A stretch of 11,189 nt of DNA. Origin: Verrucomicrobia bacterium UBA1263 (GTDB taxonomy: Bacteria; Verrucomicrobiota; Verrucomicrobiia; Limisphaerales; UBA1412). The notes beneath the pieces are model-generated. The model was not told the DNA's origin. It did no database searches and saw nothing but the letters and a program-made list of their open reading frames with translations. Position numbers and translations under genes: made by a program. How positions within the stretch are numbered: position 1 is the stretch's first letter; every line of letters starts with the position of its first letter. This document shows positions 1 to 6,575 of the stretch, one piece after another. The stretch spans positions 25,728 to 36,916 of the forward strand of contig DBVN01000023.1 in assembly GCA_002308515.1 (NCBI GenBank), given 5' to 3'.

Positions 1-374
1 GTCCCGTCCTTGTACCACTGATAGGTGAGAGTATCTCCACCGGGGTAAGGTTCCAGGTACGCGGCATAGCTCATCGTCTGGCCGTTCGCGTTGGAAACAG
101 CGACACTGTATTTGCCATAGTCTTCACCGATGACTTCATTGATCTCCAGGACACTGTTTGTAGCGCCGGGGATGGGTTCGCCGTCTTTATACCACTGATA
201 GGATAAGTTTCCGATCGTGGTCAGATACGCTGCATAGCTCAGTGTTGAACCGTCTTCGTTGGAGATCACTACGGAATAAGCGCCTTCATCCGCGTCGGTA
301 ACTTTCGCGATGGTGTACTCCGCCTGGTTCGCGCCGGGGATGGGTTCGCCGTTTTTATACCATTGATAAGTCAG
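1..374 (-). repeat. Tandem Ig-half-domain repeats, 168 and 177 bp units
   Basis: Unit 1 spans 374-207 (56 codons), unit 2 spans 206-30 (59 codons), and unit 3 starts at 29 and is cut by the edge. The DNA is also conserved: a 22-base stretch at 163-184 recurs exactly at 331-352, and the block coding TYQWYK recurs at all three places. This fits recent duplication or gene conversion between units. Confidence 0.75.
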
Positions 375-467
375 TCCGTCGCTGTCGGCATAGGCAGCTC
401 CGGCAGAGCTCATCAGCAGCGCCATCATGATGATGACGGCTGTCCGGGTCATAAGTTTAATGTTCAT
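1..467 (-). CDS. Secreted protein with tandem Ig-like repeats, C-terminus cut by window edge
   Basis: The frame opens with ATG at 467 and stays open to the left edge (155 complete codons), so the C-terminus is missing. Residues 1 to about 27 form a signal peptide (basic MNIKLMTR, a hydrophobic stretch rich in M/L/I/A, then an AGAAYA-type cleavage site), so the protein is probably exported. Three repeats follow, starting near residues 32, 88 and 147. Each begins YQWYK(N/D)GEPIPGA and, where complete, has a G-x-Y-S-V-x-(I/V)-S-N segment and ends SYAAYL. The Trp and the Tyr match strands C and F of cysteine-free bacterial Ig-like domains. The usual preceding A-B strands (QPxSQxVxxGxxxTFxVxA) are absent. 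A purine-rich AAGAGG lies about 10 bases upstream of the start. It lies 52 bases after the SUMF-like gene on the same strand and is probably co-transcribed. Adhesion or matrix binding is possible, but no specific function can be assigned. Confidence 0.8.
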   Translation of the reverse strand, partial: MNIKLMTRTAVIIMMALLMSSAGAAYADSDGLTYQWYKNGEPIPGANQAEYTIAKVTDADEGAYSVVISNEDGSTLSYAAYLTTIGNLSYQWYKDGEPIPGATNSVLEINEVIGEDYGKYSVAVSNANGQTMSYAAYLEPYPGGDTLTYQWYKDG

Positions 468-519
468 ATCTTGATGCCTCTTGTTTTGATATTATCATTT
501 GAGGTTCTAACGGATATGA

Positions 520-1401
520 TCACTCATGAACAAGGACTATGCGAATGCCAAAGTCACGATCTGCTCTCGTTTTTCCATAATAATCTCTTCTCGCGGAACG
601 AGAACCAGTACTTGACTCGGTAAAACTGCCGCCCCGTGTAACACGGTAATTAGGATAACTTTCGTTATCAACTGTGATTGCAGGGTTTATCGGATCACCG
701 TATATTGTTCCTGCTCCATAATTCGGCCAGTAAGAATCCAGACACCATTCCCAGGCATTCCCGTGCATATCATAGAGTCCCCATGCGTTCGGTTTTTTCA
801 GACCGCCCTCGTGTATGACATTTTCACTGTTTTCACTGAACCAGCCGATCTCATTTACGTCTGCGTCAACATTATACATACCGGTCGTACCCGCCCGGCA
901 GGCATATTCCCACTGAGCTTCTGTCGGCAGGGTGTATTTATAGCCGGAAGGGAGTTTGCCGGCTTTCTTTTCCTGATCTGTCAGATATTCGCAGAAGGTC
1001 ATCGCGTTTTCCCAGCTGACTTTGCATACCGGCATATTATCGCCATTTTCGCTGGGGCATGTTGTCATTACTTTCTTATATTGAGCTTCGGTGATCTCAA
1101 ATTTCGACATCCAGAATCCCTGGGTCAAGACCACCTCATGGCGGGTTTCATTGTCTTTTCTATATTCTTCACCTTCATCACTGCCCATAAAAAATGTGCC
1201 GGGCTGGATCCAGACCATTTCCACGGGAGTTTCCAGTTTCGGTGTGACGGCTTTGACACTGAAGGTGGCGCTGTCGCCGACCCGGATAAACTGGCTCTCA
1301 GGCTGTTTTATGATGAGAGGCGCGTCTCCGGCCAGAAGGGTTGAGGTTGAAAACAATACTGCCGCGACAGTACCCACTATAATGCTTTTATTCCACTGCA
1401 T
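520..1401 (-). CDS. Secreted SUMF/FGE-sulfatase-family (formylglycine-generating-enzyme-like) domain protein
   Basis: A 293-residue protein from ATG 1401. This start puts a signal peptide (residues 1 to about 25, MQWNKS, a hydrophobic core, then LLAG) at the N-terminus. An upstream in-frame ATG at 1485 lies inside the predicted promoter and was rejected. Residues 29-51 look like the A-B strands of an Ig-like domain (KQPESQFIRVGDSATFSVKA). Residues about 61-292 are a SUMF1/FGE-sulfatase fold: MVWIQPGTFFMGS, WMSKFEITEAQY, YTLPTEAQWEYACRAGT, WGLYDMHGNAWEWC, VTRGGSF, and a terminal RSARR...FGIRIV. The two catalytic cysteines of true FGE, which sit just after the RGGS(Y/W) motif, are absent here (the sequence there is TESSTGSRSARR). 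Formylglycine formation is therefore unlikely, and a structural or ligand-binding role fits better. No sulfatase gene is present in the window. The protein probably acts in the periplasm or outside the cell, in an operon with the downstream Ig-repeat gene. No clear ribosome binding site is seen. Confidence 0.85.
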   Translation of the reverse strand: MQWNKSIIVGTVAAVLFSTSTLLAGDAPLIIKQPESQFIRVGDSATFSVKAVTPKLETPVEMVWIQPGTFFMGSDEGEEYRKDNETRHEVVLTQGFWMSKFEITEAQYKKVMTTCPSENGDNMPVCKVSWENAMTFCEYLTDQEKKAGKLPSGYKYTLPTEAQWEYACRAGTTGMYNVDADVNEIGWFSENSENVIHEGGLKKPNAWGLYDMHGNAWEWCLDSYWPNYGAGTIYGDPINPAITVDNESYPNYRVTRGGSFTESSTGSRSARRDYYGKTRADRDFGIRIVLVHE

Positions 1402-1456
1402 AATTTTAATATATAATAATTTATTCACCGGCATCACACCGGCACCGAACAGAGAT

Positions 1457-1485
1457 AACATAGCAGATATTTGAATGATTATCAA
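1457..1485 (-). promoter_or_regulatory. Predicted sigma70-type promoter for the SUMF-like gene
   Basis: On the minus strand, TTGATA (1485-1480), a 17-base spacer, then TATGTT (1462-1457) preceded by TGC, an extended -10. The expected transcript start near 1450 gives a leader of about 50 bases to ATG 1401. It lies in the 181-base gap shared with divergent pyrE. Assigned by motif only. Confidence 0.45.
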
Positions 1486-1545
1486 GTCAATAAATGCGGA
1501 TATTGTTGAAAAAGATAACTTTATTTCAGGCGAAGCAGTAAATGT

Positions 1546-1573
1546 TTGCCTTTATGGGAGCCGGTGGCATAAT
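1546..1573 (+). promoter_or_regulatory. Candidate pyrE promoter implying a near-leaderless transcript
   Basis: TTGCCT (1546-1551), a 16-base spacer, then CATAAT (1568-1573). Transcription would start near 1580, only a few bases before ATG 1583, which has no Shine-Dalgarno sequence. The -10 is good and the -35 is moderate. An upstream promoter in the AT-rich stretch 1470-1530 is an alternative. Confidence 0.3.
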
Positions 1574-1582
1574 CTCATCGGT

Positions 1583-2146
1583 ATGACGAACGAAGAGACG
1601 TTAGACATTTTCAGACAGACAAAGGCTCTGTTGGAAGGACACTTTATCCTGCGCAGCGGTCTGCACAGCCGCCAGTATATCCAGTGCGCGCTGGCTTTGC
1701 AGGAGATGCCGGTCGTGGAAAAACTGGGCGCGGCTCTGGCGGAAAAACTGCGCGGATTGAATGTGCGCACGGTGATCGCACCGGCGATGGGCGGTCTGGT
1801 AATAGGCCAGGAAGTGGCCCGTCAGCTGGGATGCCGGTTCATTTTTGCGGAAAAGGAGAACGGCAAGCTGGTGCTGAGACGCGGATTCAAGATCGCCCCC
1901 GGTGAGCGGATGCTGGTGGTGGAGGATGTCGTGACCCGCGGCGGCCGTGTGGCCGAGACGATAGAGATCGTGAAACAATTTAAGGGCGAAGTGGTTGGTG
2001 TCGCCATGCTGGTAGATCGCTCGGACGGCAAGTTTACGCCGGGAATGCCCTTGTACAGTCTGGTGAAACTGAATGTGGAGACGTTTGAGGCCACTAATCT
2101 GCCCGAAGATCTGAAAGCGCTGCCGGCGGAGCATCCGGGCAGCTAG
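1583..2146 (+). CDS. pyrE: Orotate phosphoribosyltransferase
   Basis: A 187-residue protein, the usual length for this enzyme. It converts orotate and PRPP to orotidine 5'-monophosphate in cytosolic de novo UMP synthesis. Visible hallmarks are the N-terminal ALLEGHFILRSGLHSRQYIQC segment at residues 15-35, PAMGGLVIGQEVA at 67-79, the catalytic-loop region FAEKENGKLVLRRGF at 88-102, and the PRPP-binding motif LVVEDVVTRGG at 111-121. Most relatives have TTGG at the end of that motif, so Arg at 119 is a mild variation. The frame is open upstream to 1475, but the extra 36 residues do not resemble the family. The MTNEETLDIF start matches known N-termini. There is no Shine-Dalgarno sequence. The YggS-family gene follows after 24 bases, probably in the same transcript. 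Confidence 0.93.
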   Translation: MTNEETLDIFRQTKALLEGHFILRSGLHSRQYIQCALALQEMPVVEKLGAALAEKLRGLNVRTVIAPAMGGLVIGQEVARQLGCRFIFAEKENGKLVLRRGFKIAPGERMLVVEDVVTRGGRVAETIEIVKQFKGEVVGVAMLVDRSDGKFTPGMPLYSLVKLNVETFEATNLPEDLKALPAEHPGS

Positions 2147-2170
2147 TTCCGAAGATATTGTTTCCACGCT

Positions 2171-2863
2171 ATGAGTATCGAATCCAATATAGCATCTATC
2201 CGTCAGAGGATCGGGCAGGCCTGTGAGCGCGCCCGCCGGGATCCCGCAGAAGTCAGCCTGATGGCGGTGAGCAAATTCCATCCCGCGCAGGCGGTATGCG
2301 AAGCGGCTGAGGCCGGGATCACGCTCTTTGGGGAAAACCGTGTCCAGGAAGGTAAACTCAAGATCCCGCAGTGTCCATCATCGCTGCACTGGCATCTTAT
2401 CGGACATCTGCAATCCAATAAATGCCGGGACGCTGTCCACTGTTTCGAGATGGTGCAGAGCGTGGATTCTTACGCGCTGGCGGAGGAGCTGAACCGCATG
2501 GCCGAGAAACAATATAAGAGTCTGCCGGTGCTGCTGGAGGTGAACATCGCGGGCGAGGCGACCAAGTTCGGCTATAAACCGGAGGAAGTGCTGAACGATC
2601 TGGAGCGGCTGAATACGCTGAGTCGTCTGGAGATCCATGGTCTGATGGCGATCCCGCCCTGGGCAGCCGATCCGGAAAAGACGCGGCCCATGTTCCGCCG
2701 TCTGGCTGATCTGAAGAAGCAGTGCGAAGATCAGCTGGGAGCGCCGCTGCCGGTACTGAGCATGGGAATGAGCGATGACTTTGAAGTAGCCATCGAGGAA
2801 GGCTCTACTTTAGTGCGTATAGGAACGGCTATTTTCGGCGCGAGACCCAAAAAAGGTGTCTGA
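2171..2863 (+). CDS. yggS: YggS/PROSC-family pyridoxal 5'-phosphate homeostasis protein
   Basis: A 230-residue protein, normal for the family, which binds PLP in an alanine-racemase-like TIM barrel, has no known catalytic activity, and helps balance PLP pools and amino-acid metabolism. Visible motifs are MAVSK with the PLP-linking Lys at 35, LFGENRVQE at 52-60, HWHLIGHLQSNK at 73-84, VNIAGEATKFG at 124-134, HGLMAIPP at 156-163, and the C-terminal phosphate-binding region LSMGMSDDFEVAIEEGSTLVRIGTAIFG at 196-223. All expected family motifs are present. It lies 24 bases after pyrE and has no obvious Shine-Dalgarno sequence, consistent with an operon. Its 3' side runs into an AT-rich promoter region. 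Confidence 0.94.
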   Translation: MSIESNIASIRQRIGQACERARRDPAEVSLMAVSKFHPAQAVCEAAEAGITLFGENRVQEGKLKIPQCPSSLHWHLIGHLQSNKCRDAVHCFEMVQSVDSYALAEELNRMAEKQYKSLPVLLEVNIAGEATKFGYKPEEVLNDLERLNTLSRLEIHGLMAIPPWAADPEKTRPMFRRLADLKKQCEDQLGAPLPVLSMGMSDDFEVAIEEGSTLVRIGTAIFGARPKKGV

Positions 2864-2877
2864 ATCAAGGGAAAATA

Positions 2878-2935
2878 AAGAAAAATCAAAAAAAATGAAA
2901 ATTTTTCTTGAAAAAACTCTTGAAAATCGTATAGA
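2878..2935 (+). promoter_or_regulatory. AT-rich promoter of the HU-type gene, with A-tracts and inverted repeat
   Basis: TTGAAA (2908-2913), a 16-base spacer, then TATAGA (2930-2935), giving an expected start near 2942 and a leader of about 45 bases. A second TTGAAA lies at 2920-2925 but is too close to the -10. Upstream, runs of A recur at about 2881, 2888, 2898 and 2911, spaced near a helical turn, which suggests curved DNA. A 9-base inverted repeat (2878-2886 with 2901-2909) overlaps the -35. Assigned by motif only. Confidence 0.45.
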
Positions 2936-2985
2936 AATTGGCGACGTTCTCGTTCGATAACGTTAACCTTAACGCAGAAAGAGAT

Positions 2986-3423
2986 ATGGCTAAAGCAGAA
3001 AAGAAACCAGCGAAGGCTGCCAAAGCGGCGAAACCAGCTAAGACAGCTAAAACAACAACAGCAAAAGTAGCAAAACCGGCGAAAGCAACAAAAGCACCAG
3101 CCCCGAAAGCTGCTGCCGCCGCCAAAAGCGCGGTTTTGACCAAAACACAGATCATTGCCGGTATCGCGGAAAAGACTGAACTGCAAAAGAAGAAAGTTGC
3201 GGAAGTCCTCGACCTGATCACCGAATTGACTTACAAGAATGCCAAGAACGGCTTTACTCTGCCGGGAATTGGTAAAGTTGTAGTTCAGAACCGCAGTGCT
3301 CGTGTTTGCCGTAATCCTCAAACAGGAGAGCCTGTTAAGGTCCCCGCCCGCAAGGTCCTCAAGTTCAGATTTGCCAAAGCGGCCAAGGATGCCATCATCC
3401 CGCCGAAAGCTGCAAAGAAATAG
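2986..3423 (+). CDS. HU-family nucleoid DNA-binding protein with Lys/Ala-rich N-terminal tail
   Basis: A 145-residue protein. Residues 1 to about 48 are a low-complexity tail of Lys, Ala, Pro and Thr (PAKAAKAAKPAK-like), resembling histone H1/Hc1-type tails. Residues about 51-138 are an HU domain: LTKTQIIAGIAEKTEL, VAEVLDLI, GFTLPGIGKVVVQNR, and the DNA-binding arm CRNPQTGEPVKVPARK at 108-123, ending KFRFAKAAKDAI. A short basic end (KAAKK) follows. It should compact or bend DNA in the nucleoid, as a dimer. The start at 2986 is preceded by purine-rich AGAAAGAGA; an upstream TTG at 2938 would add residues unlike the family and lies at the predicted transcript start. It has its own promoter and a strong terminator, so it is probably a separate, highly expressed unit. 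Confidence 0.92.
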   Translation: MAKAEKKPAKAAKAAKPAKTAKTTTAKVAKPAKATKAPAPKAAAAAKSAVLTKTQIIAGIAEKTELQKKKVAEVLDLITELTYKNAKNGFTLPGIGKVVVQNRSARVCRNPQTGEPVKVPARKVLKFRFAKAAKDAIIPPKAAKK

Positions 3424-3450
3424 AGTGATTTTATAAAATAAATTTAGCAG

Positions 3451-3477
3451 GCGTCCTTTTACGAGGACGCTTTTTTT
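3451..3477 (+). terminator. Intrinsic terminator of the HU-type gene
   Basis: Stem GCGTCC (3451-3456) with GGACGC (3465-3470), extended by one T-A and one T-G pair over a 4-base loop, followed directly by seven T (3471-3477). It starts 27 bases after the stop codon. On the other strand no T run follows directly, so its use by convergent glnE is doubtful. Confidence 0.88.
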
Positions 3478-3506
3478 GTTTTCGTGAAAAAATGTGAAAG
3501 AGTGGT

Positions 3507-6500
3507 TTAGACCGGTTCTTCGGTATCCGGGCCGGTCAGCCGTGTATACACTTCACGGATGTCCGTTCTCCATTTGCGGACGGCGTTCAGGAACGCTTCG
3601 ATGTTATTGAAACCGCAGCGGATGGCCACACGCAGCAGGGGAGCGTCCGTGTCGGGCAGAACGGATTCACCTTCATAACTCCAGCGGCGCAGCACCTTTT
3701 CCAGATACATCAGATTGTCGAAGTTCTCGATGAGCGTCTGGGCATCGCTGCCGCTCAAGTAATCCTGACTGGCCGCCAGCCGCAGGGCTTTGCGTGTGTT
3801 GGGCTGGAACCAGCCGTATTCCATATTGAGCATCTGCGCCAGGAATTCCACATCCATCAGGCCGCCTGTGCCTGTTTTGAAGGCCAGATGATCTTTTCCG
3901 TAAGGGGTGCGTTCTTTTTCCACCTTCAGGCGCATTTGCAGGATAGTATTTTTCCAGTCGTCCCGGTAGGCGGCCACTTTTCGGCGCGGTATGGTGAAGT
4001 TGGTCATATTGCGCGCCATATCCATGAACTGGAAGCCGGTCTCTACATCGCCGCAGATGACGCGCGCGCGGGTCAGACTTTGTATTTCCCAGAGCTGAGC
4101 CCGGTTCCGGTAATAGCGTTCATAGCGGGTAAGGGTGTTGACCAGAATGCCTTTTTCGCCATCGGGCCGCAGCCGGGAGTCTGTTTTGTAAGCGCTGCCC
4201 AGAGCGGTTTTCATACTCAGCAGGTTTGTCAGCATGAAGCCCATTTTCTGGACTTTGGTGGTGCTTTTCCACCGAGCCGGACAGACGAACATGATGTCCA
4301 GATCGCTGCCGTAAGTCAGCTCCCGTCCGCCGAGTTTCCCCATGCCGATGACGGCAAAAGGCGGCTTTTTCAGACGGAATTTCTTCATAACGACTTTAAG
4401 CGCGTACTGGATGCAGGCATCGCCCAGGGAGTTGATCTCGGCTTGGTTCTGGGTAAAGTCGGTCAGTCCCATCAGGTCGCGCAGGGCAATGCGCATCAGC
4501 TCCGCGCGATGGTACAGACGGATCCATTGATGCTGATCCTCGTCCTCCAGACCGTATTCCAGATCCCGCAGGATCTCTTTTTCGTCTTTGAAGCGCCGGA
4601 TCTGTCCGTCATCCATGACCTCTTCAAAAAGACTGGGAGTTTTGATGGCGATCTCAGCCAGGTACTCGGAGCGGTCGAACAGCAGCAGAAGAAGGTCCAG
4701 TGTGAAAGGGGAGGAAAACCAGTTTTCGTAAAGCCCCTGGCGGCCGCCGTAATTCTGGATGAAACTGTCCAGACGCGCCAATACACGATCCGGATCGGAA
4801 AAGATGCGCACGGCGCGGCGTCCCCGCATATTGAATTGAAAGCCGGGCTGCTCCAGCAGCAGGCGGATGCGCTGCTCCGATGGACAAAGCTGGAAGATGC
4901 GTGGCAGCAGTTTCCAGCCTAATTCCACAGTGCGCTTGGATACATGGACATAGCCGGGACCCGTCACAAAGGTGCGGATCAGTTTGTAAGCCACTTCCGG
5001 CGCTTTGAATCCAATGCGCACCAGCAGGTCTTTCCATTCCCCTTCGTAGTCATCAAAATCCGGAGGCAGAGTCAGAGAGATATTTTGCGAGGCGTTGTGA
5101 CCGGGATCATCCAGTTGATAATCCGCGGCGTTTTCGGAGTGGATGACCTTCTCGAACACACGGCGGACTTCCTTTTGGAACAGTTCACATTGTTTGTCGA
5201 ATTCTTTCGTGTTTTTGAAACCTGTCAGCAGAGCTAGACGCTGGCGCCGTTCGGGGCTTTGCGGCAGGGTGTGGGTCTGCTGGTTTTCTTCTATCTGCAG
5301 ACGGTGTTCCACATCACGGTAAAAGCGGTAAGCCTTGATCAGCAGCAGAGAATCCGATGTGGACAACTGGCCGTAAGCAGCCAGTTTTTCCAATAACAGA
5401 AGGGTTTGTCCGCCTTGTAGATAGGGCATTCTTCCGGCGTGGAGCACCTGGATGGTCTGAACAATGAATTCGATCTCGCGGATACCGCCTTGTCCCAGCT
5501 TGACATTCCGCTGGAGTTCACCGGATTTGACGACCTCTTTTTCGATCCTGTCCTTCATTTCCGCCACTTCTCCCGGTACCTGCTCACTGATGCTGCGGGG
5601 ATAACGGAAAGGCTGGATCATGTCAATAAAGTCCGCGGCCAGACTGGATGAGCCGGCCACATAACGCGCCTTGATCAGCATCATGCGCTCCCAGGTGCGT
5701 CCCCATTGGGCATAGTAATTCTCATAACTTTCCAGGGAACGGACCAGCGGTCCTCCGCTGCCTTCGGGACGCAGTCGCAGGTCGATGCGGTAGAGCCAGC
5801 CGTCACGAGTCGATTTACTGACTTCCGAGATGATGCTTTCGGCCAGACGGGTGAAAAATTGATGATTGTTCAGGGCATGACTGCCGGGGATGTCGCCGGG
5901 TTCGGGAGTTTCTTTAAAGACGAAACCTTCTTCCGAATAGATGAAAATGACATCTACATCCGAGCTGTAGTTCAATTCCTGTCCGCCCAGCTTGCCCAGA
6001 CCGATGATGCTGAAGTCGCTGCGCACCCAGTTCCCGTCGCCGTCTTTATAGTAGGGGACGCCGATCTTCTCGGTCAACTGTAGCCAGCTGAGACGAAAAA
6101 CGGACTGGAGACAGAGATCTGCCAGATTGGAAAGTTCCAGGAGGATTTGCTCCGTGGAACACAGTTTATTGAGATCGCGCACCGCGATGCGGAAGATATG
6201 CTTCAGCTTGAACTCTCTCAGCAACCGGCCTGTCGCCTCGAAATCCCGGTTGGCTATCTCCTCCACCAGCAGTTCGGACAACTCGTGACGCAATGTGCTG
6301 ACAGGCATCGAAGTCCGCAGCTCGATCTCGTCAAAGAGGTTTTTCTTGAGCCATTCCGGGTGCTGCACGAGTTCTTCCAGGAAGAAATGAGAGCTGGTAA
6401 TGATCCTGATGAGACAGCGGATCTGCGTTTCTGACATTTCGTTCAGGATCCGCGGAATGGCGGGGTCGGATTCTCCCAGCCGCTTGTAGAGCAGTTTTAT

Positions 6501-6551
6501 TTTTTGCGGTTCTTCTTCAGAGAGGAGTTGTTTTTCAAAAAATGGATTCAT
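3507..6551 (-). CDS. glnE: Bifunctional glutamine synthetase adenylyltransferase / adenylyl-removing enzyme
   Basis: A 1014-residue protein, somewhat longer than the E. coli enzyme. It adds AMP to, or removes it from, a tyrosine of glutamine synthetase, tuning nitrogen assimilation in the cytosol, usually under PII control. Both nucleotidyltransferase halves are intact. The N-terminal adenylyl-removing half has IIGLGKLGG with SSDVDVIFIY at 182-205, RIDLRLRPEGSGG at 255-267 and GGIREIEFIVQ at 355-365. The C-terminal adenylyltransferase half has VIGMGKLGG with YGSDLDIMFV at 734-756, DSRLRPDGEKG at 791-801 and GGLMDVEFLAQ at 896-906. The helical linker lies between about 480 and 700. It is the last gene of the minus-strand operon, 24 bases after holA, without a visible Shine-Dalgarno sequence. 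No glnA or glnB is present in the window, so the target and its regulation must lie elsewhere. Confidence 0.96.
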   Translation of the reverse strand: MNPFFEKQLLSEEEPQKIKLLYKRLGESDPAIPRILNEMSETQIRCLIRIITSSHFFLEELVQHPEWLKKNLFDEIELRTSMPVSTLRHELSELLVEEIANRDFEATGRLLREFKLKHIFRIAVRDLNKLCSTEQILLELSNLADLCLQSVFRLSWLQLTEKIGVPYYKDGDGNWVRSDFSIIGLGKLGGQELNYSSDVDVIFIYSEEGFVFKETPEPGDIPGSHALNNHQFFTRLAESIISEVSKSTRDGWLYRIDLRLRPEGSGGPLVRSLESYENYYAQWGRTWERMMLIKARYVAGSSSLAADFIDMIQPFRYPRSISEQVPGEVAEMKDRIEKEVVKSGELQRNVKLGQGGIREIEFIVQTIQVLHAGRMPYLQGGQTLLLLEKLAAYGQLSTSDSLLLIKAYRFYRDVEHRLQIEENQQTHTLPQSPERRQRLALLTGFKNTKEFDKQCELFQKEVRRVFEKVIHSENAADYQLDDPGHNASQNISLTLPPDFDDYEGEWKDLLVRIGFKAPEVAYKLIRTFVTGPGYVHVSKRTVELGWKLLPRIFQLCPSEQRIRLLLEQPGFQFNMRGRRAVRIFSDPDRVLARLDSFIQNYGGRQGLYENWFSSPFTLDLLLLLFDRSEYLAEIAIKTPSLFEEVMDDGQIRRFKDEKEILRDLEYGLEDEDQHQWIRLYHRAELMRIALRDLMGLTDFTQNQAEINSLGDACIQYALKVVMKKFRLKKPPFAVIGMGKLGGRELTYGSDLDIMFVCPARWKSTTKVQKMGFMLTNLLSMKTALGSAYKTDSRLRPDGEKGILVNTLTRYERYYRNRAQLWEIQSLTRARVICGDVETGFQFMDMARNMTNFTIPRRKVAAYRDDWKNTILQMRLKVEKERTPYGKDHLAFKTGTGGLMDVEFLAQMLNMEYGWFQPNTRKALRLAASQDYLSGSDAQTLIENFDNLMYLEKVLRRWSYEGESVLPDTDAPLLRVAIRCGFNNIEAFLNAVRKWRTDIREVYTRLTGPDTEEPV

Positions 6552-6575
6552 AGCGGCTTGTAGATTTAGAAAGGG

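Noticed and set aside
1..467. Tandem repeats at the left edge as a CRISPR array or mobile element
   Set aside because: The repeats are 168-177 bases long, in frame, and encode protein domains. No short repeat/spacer pattern or terminal inverted repeats are present.
1402..1485. N-terminal extension of the SUMF-like gene to ATG 1485
   Set aside because: It would bury the signal peptide behind 28 extra residues, starts inside the predicted promoter, and overlaps the upstream extension of pyrE.
1475..1582. N-terminal extension of pyrE to ATG 1475
   Set aside because: The 36 extra residues do not resemble orotate phosphoribosyltransferase, and the family N-terminus begins at 1583.
3888..4922. 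Long open frame on the plus strand inside glnE (344 codons)
   Set aside because: It is antisense to a clearly conserved enzyme. Its product is rich in His, Gln and Phe, as expected for the reverse complement of a GC-rich gene, and no family is recognisable.
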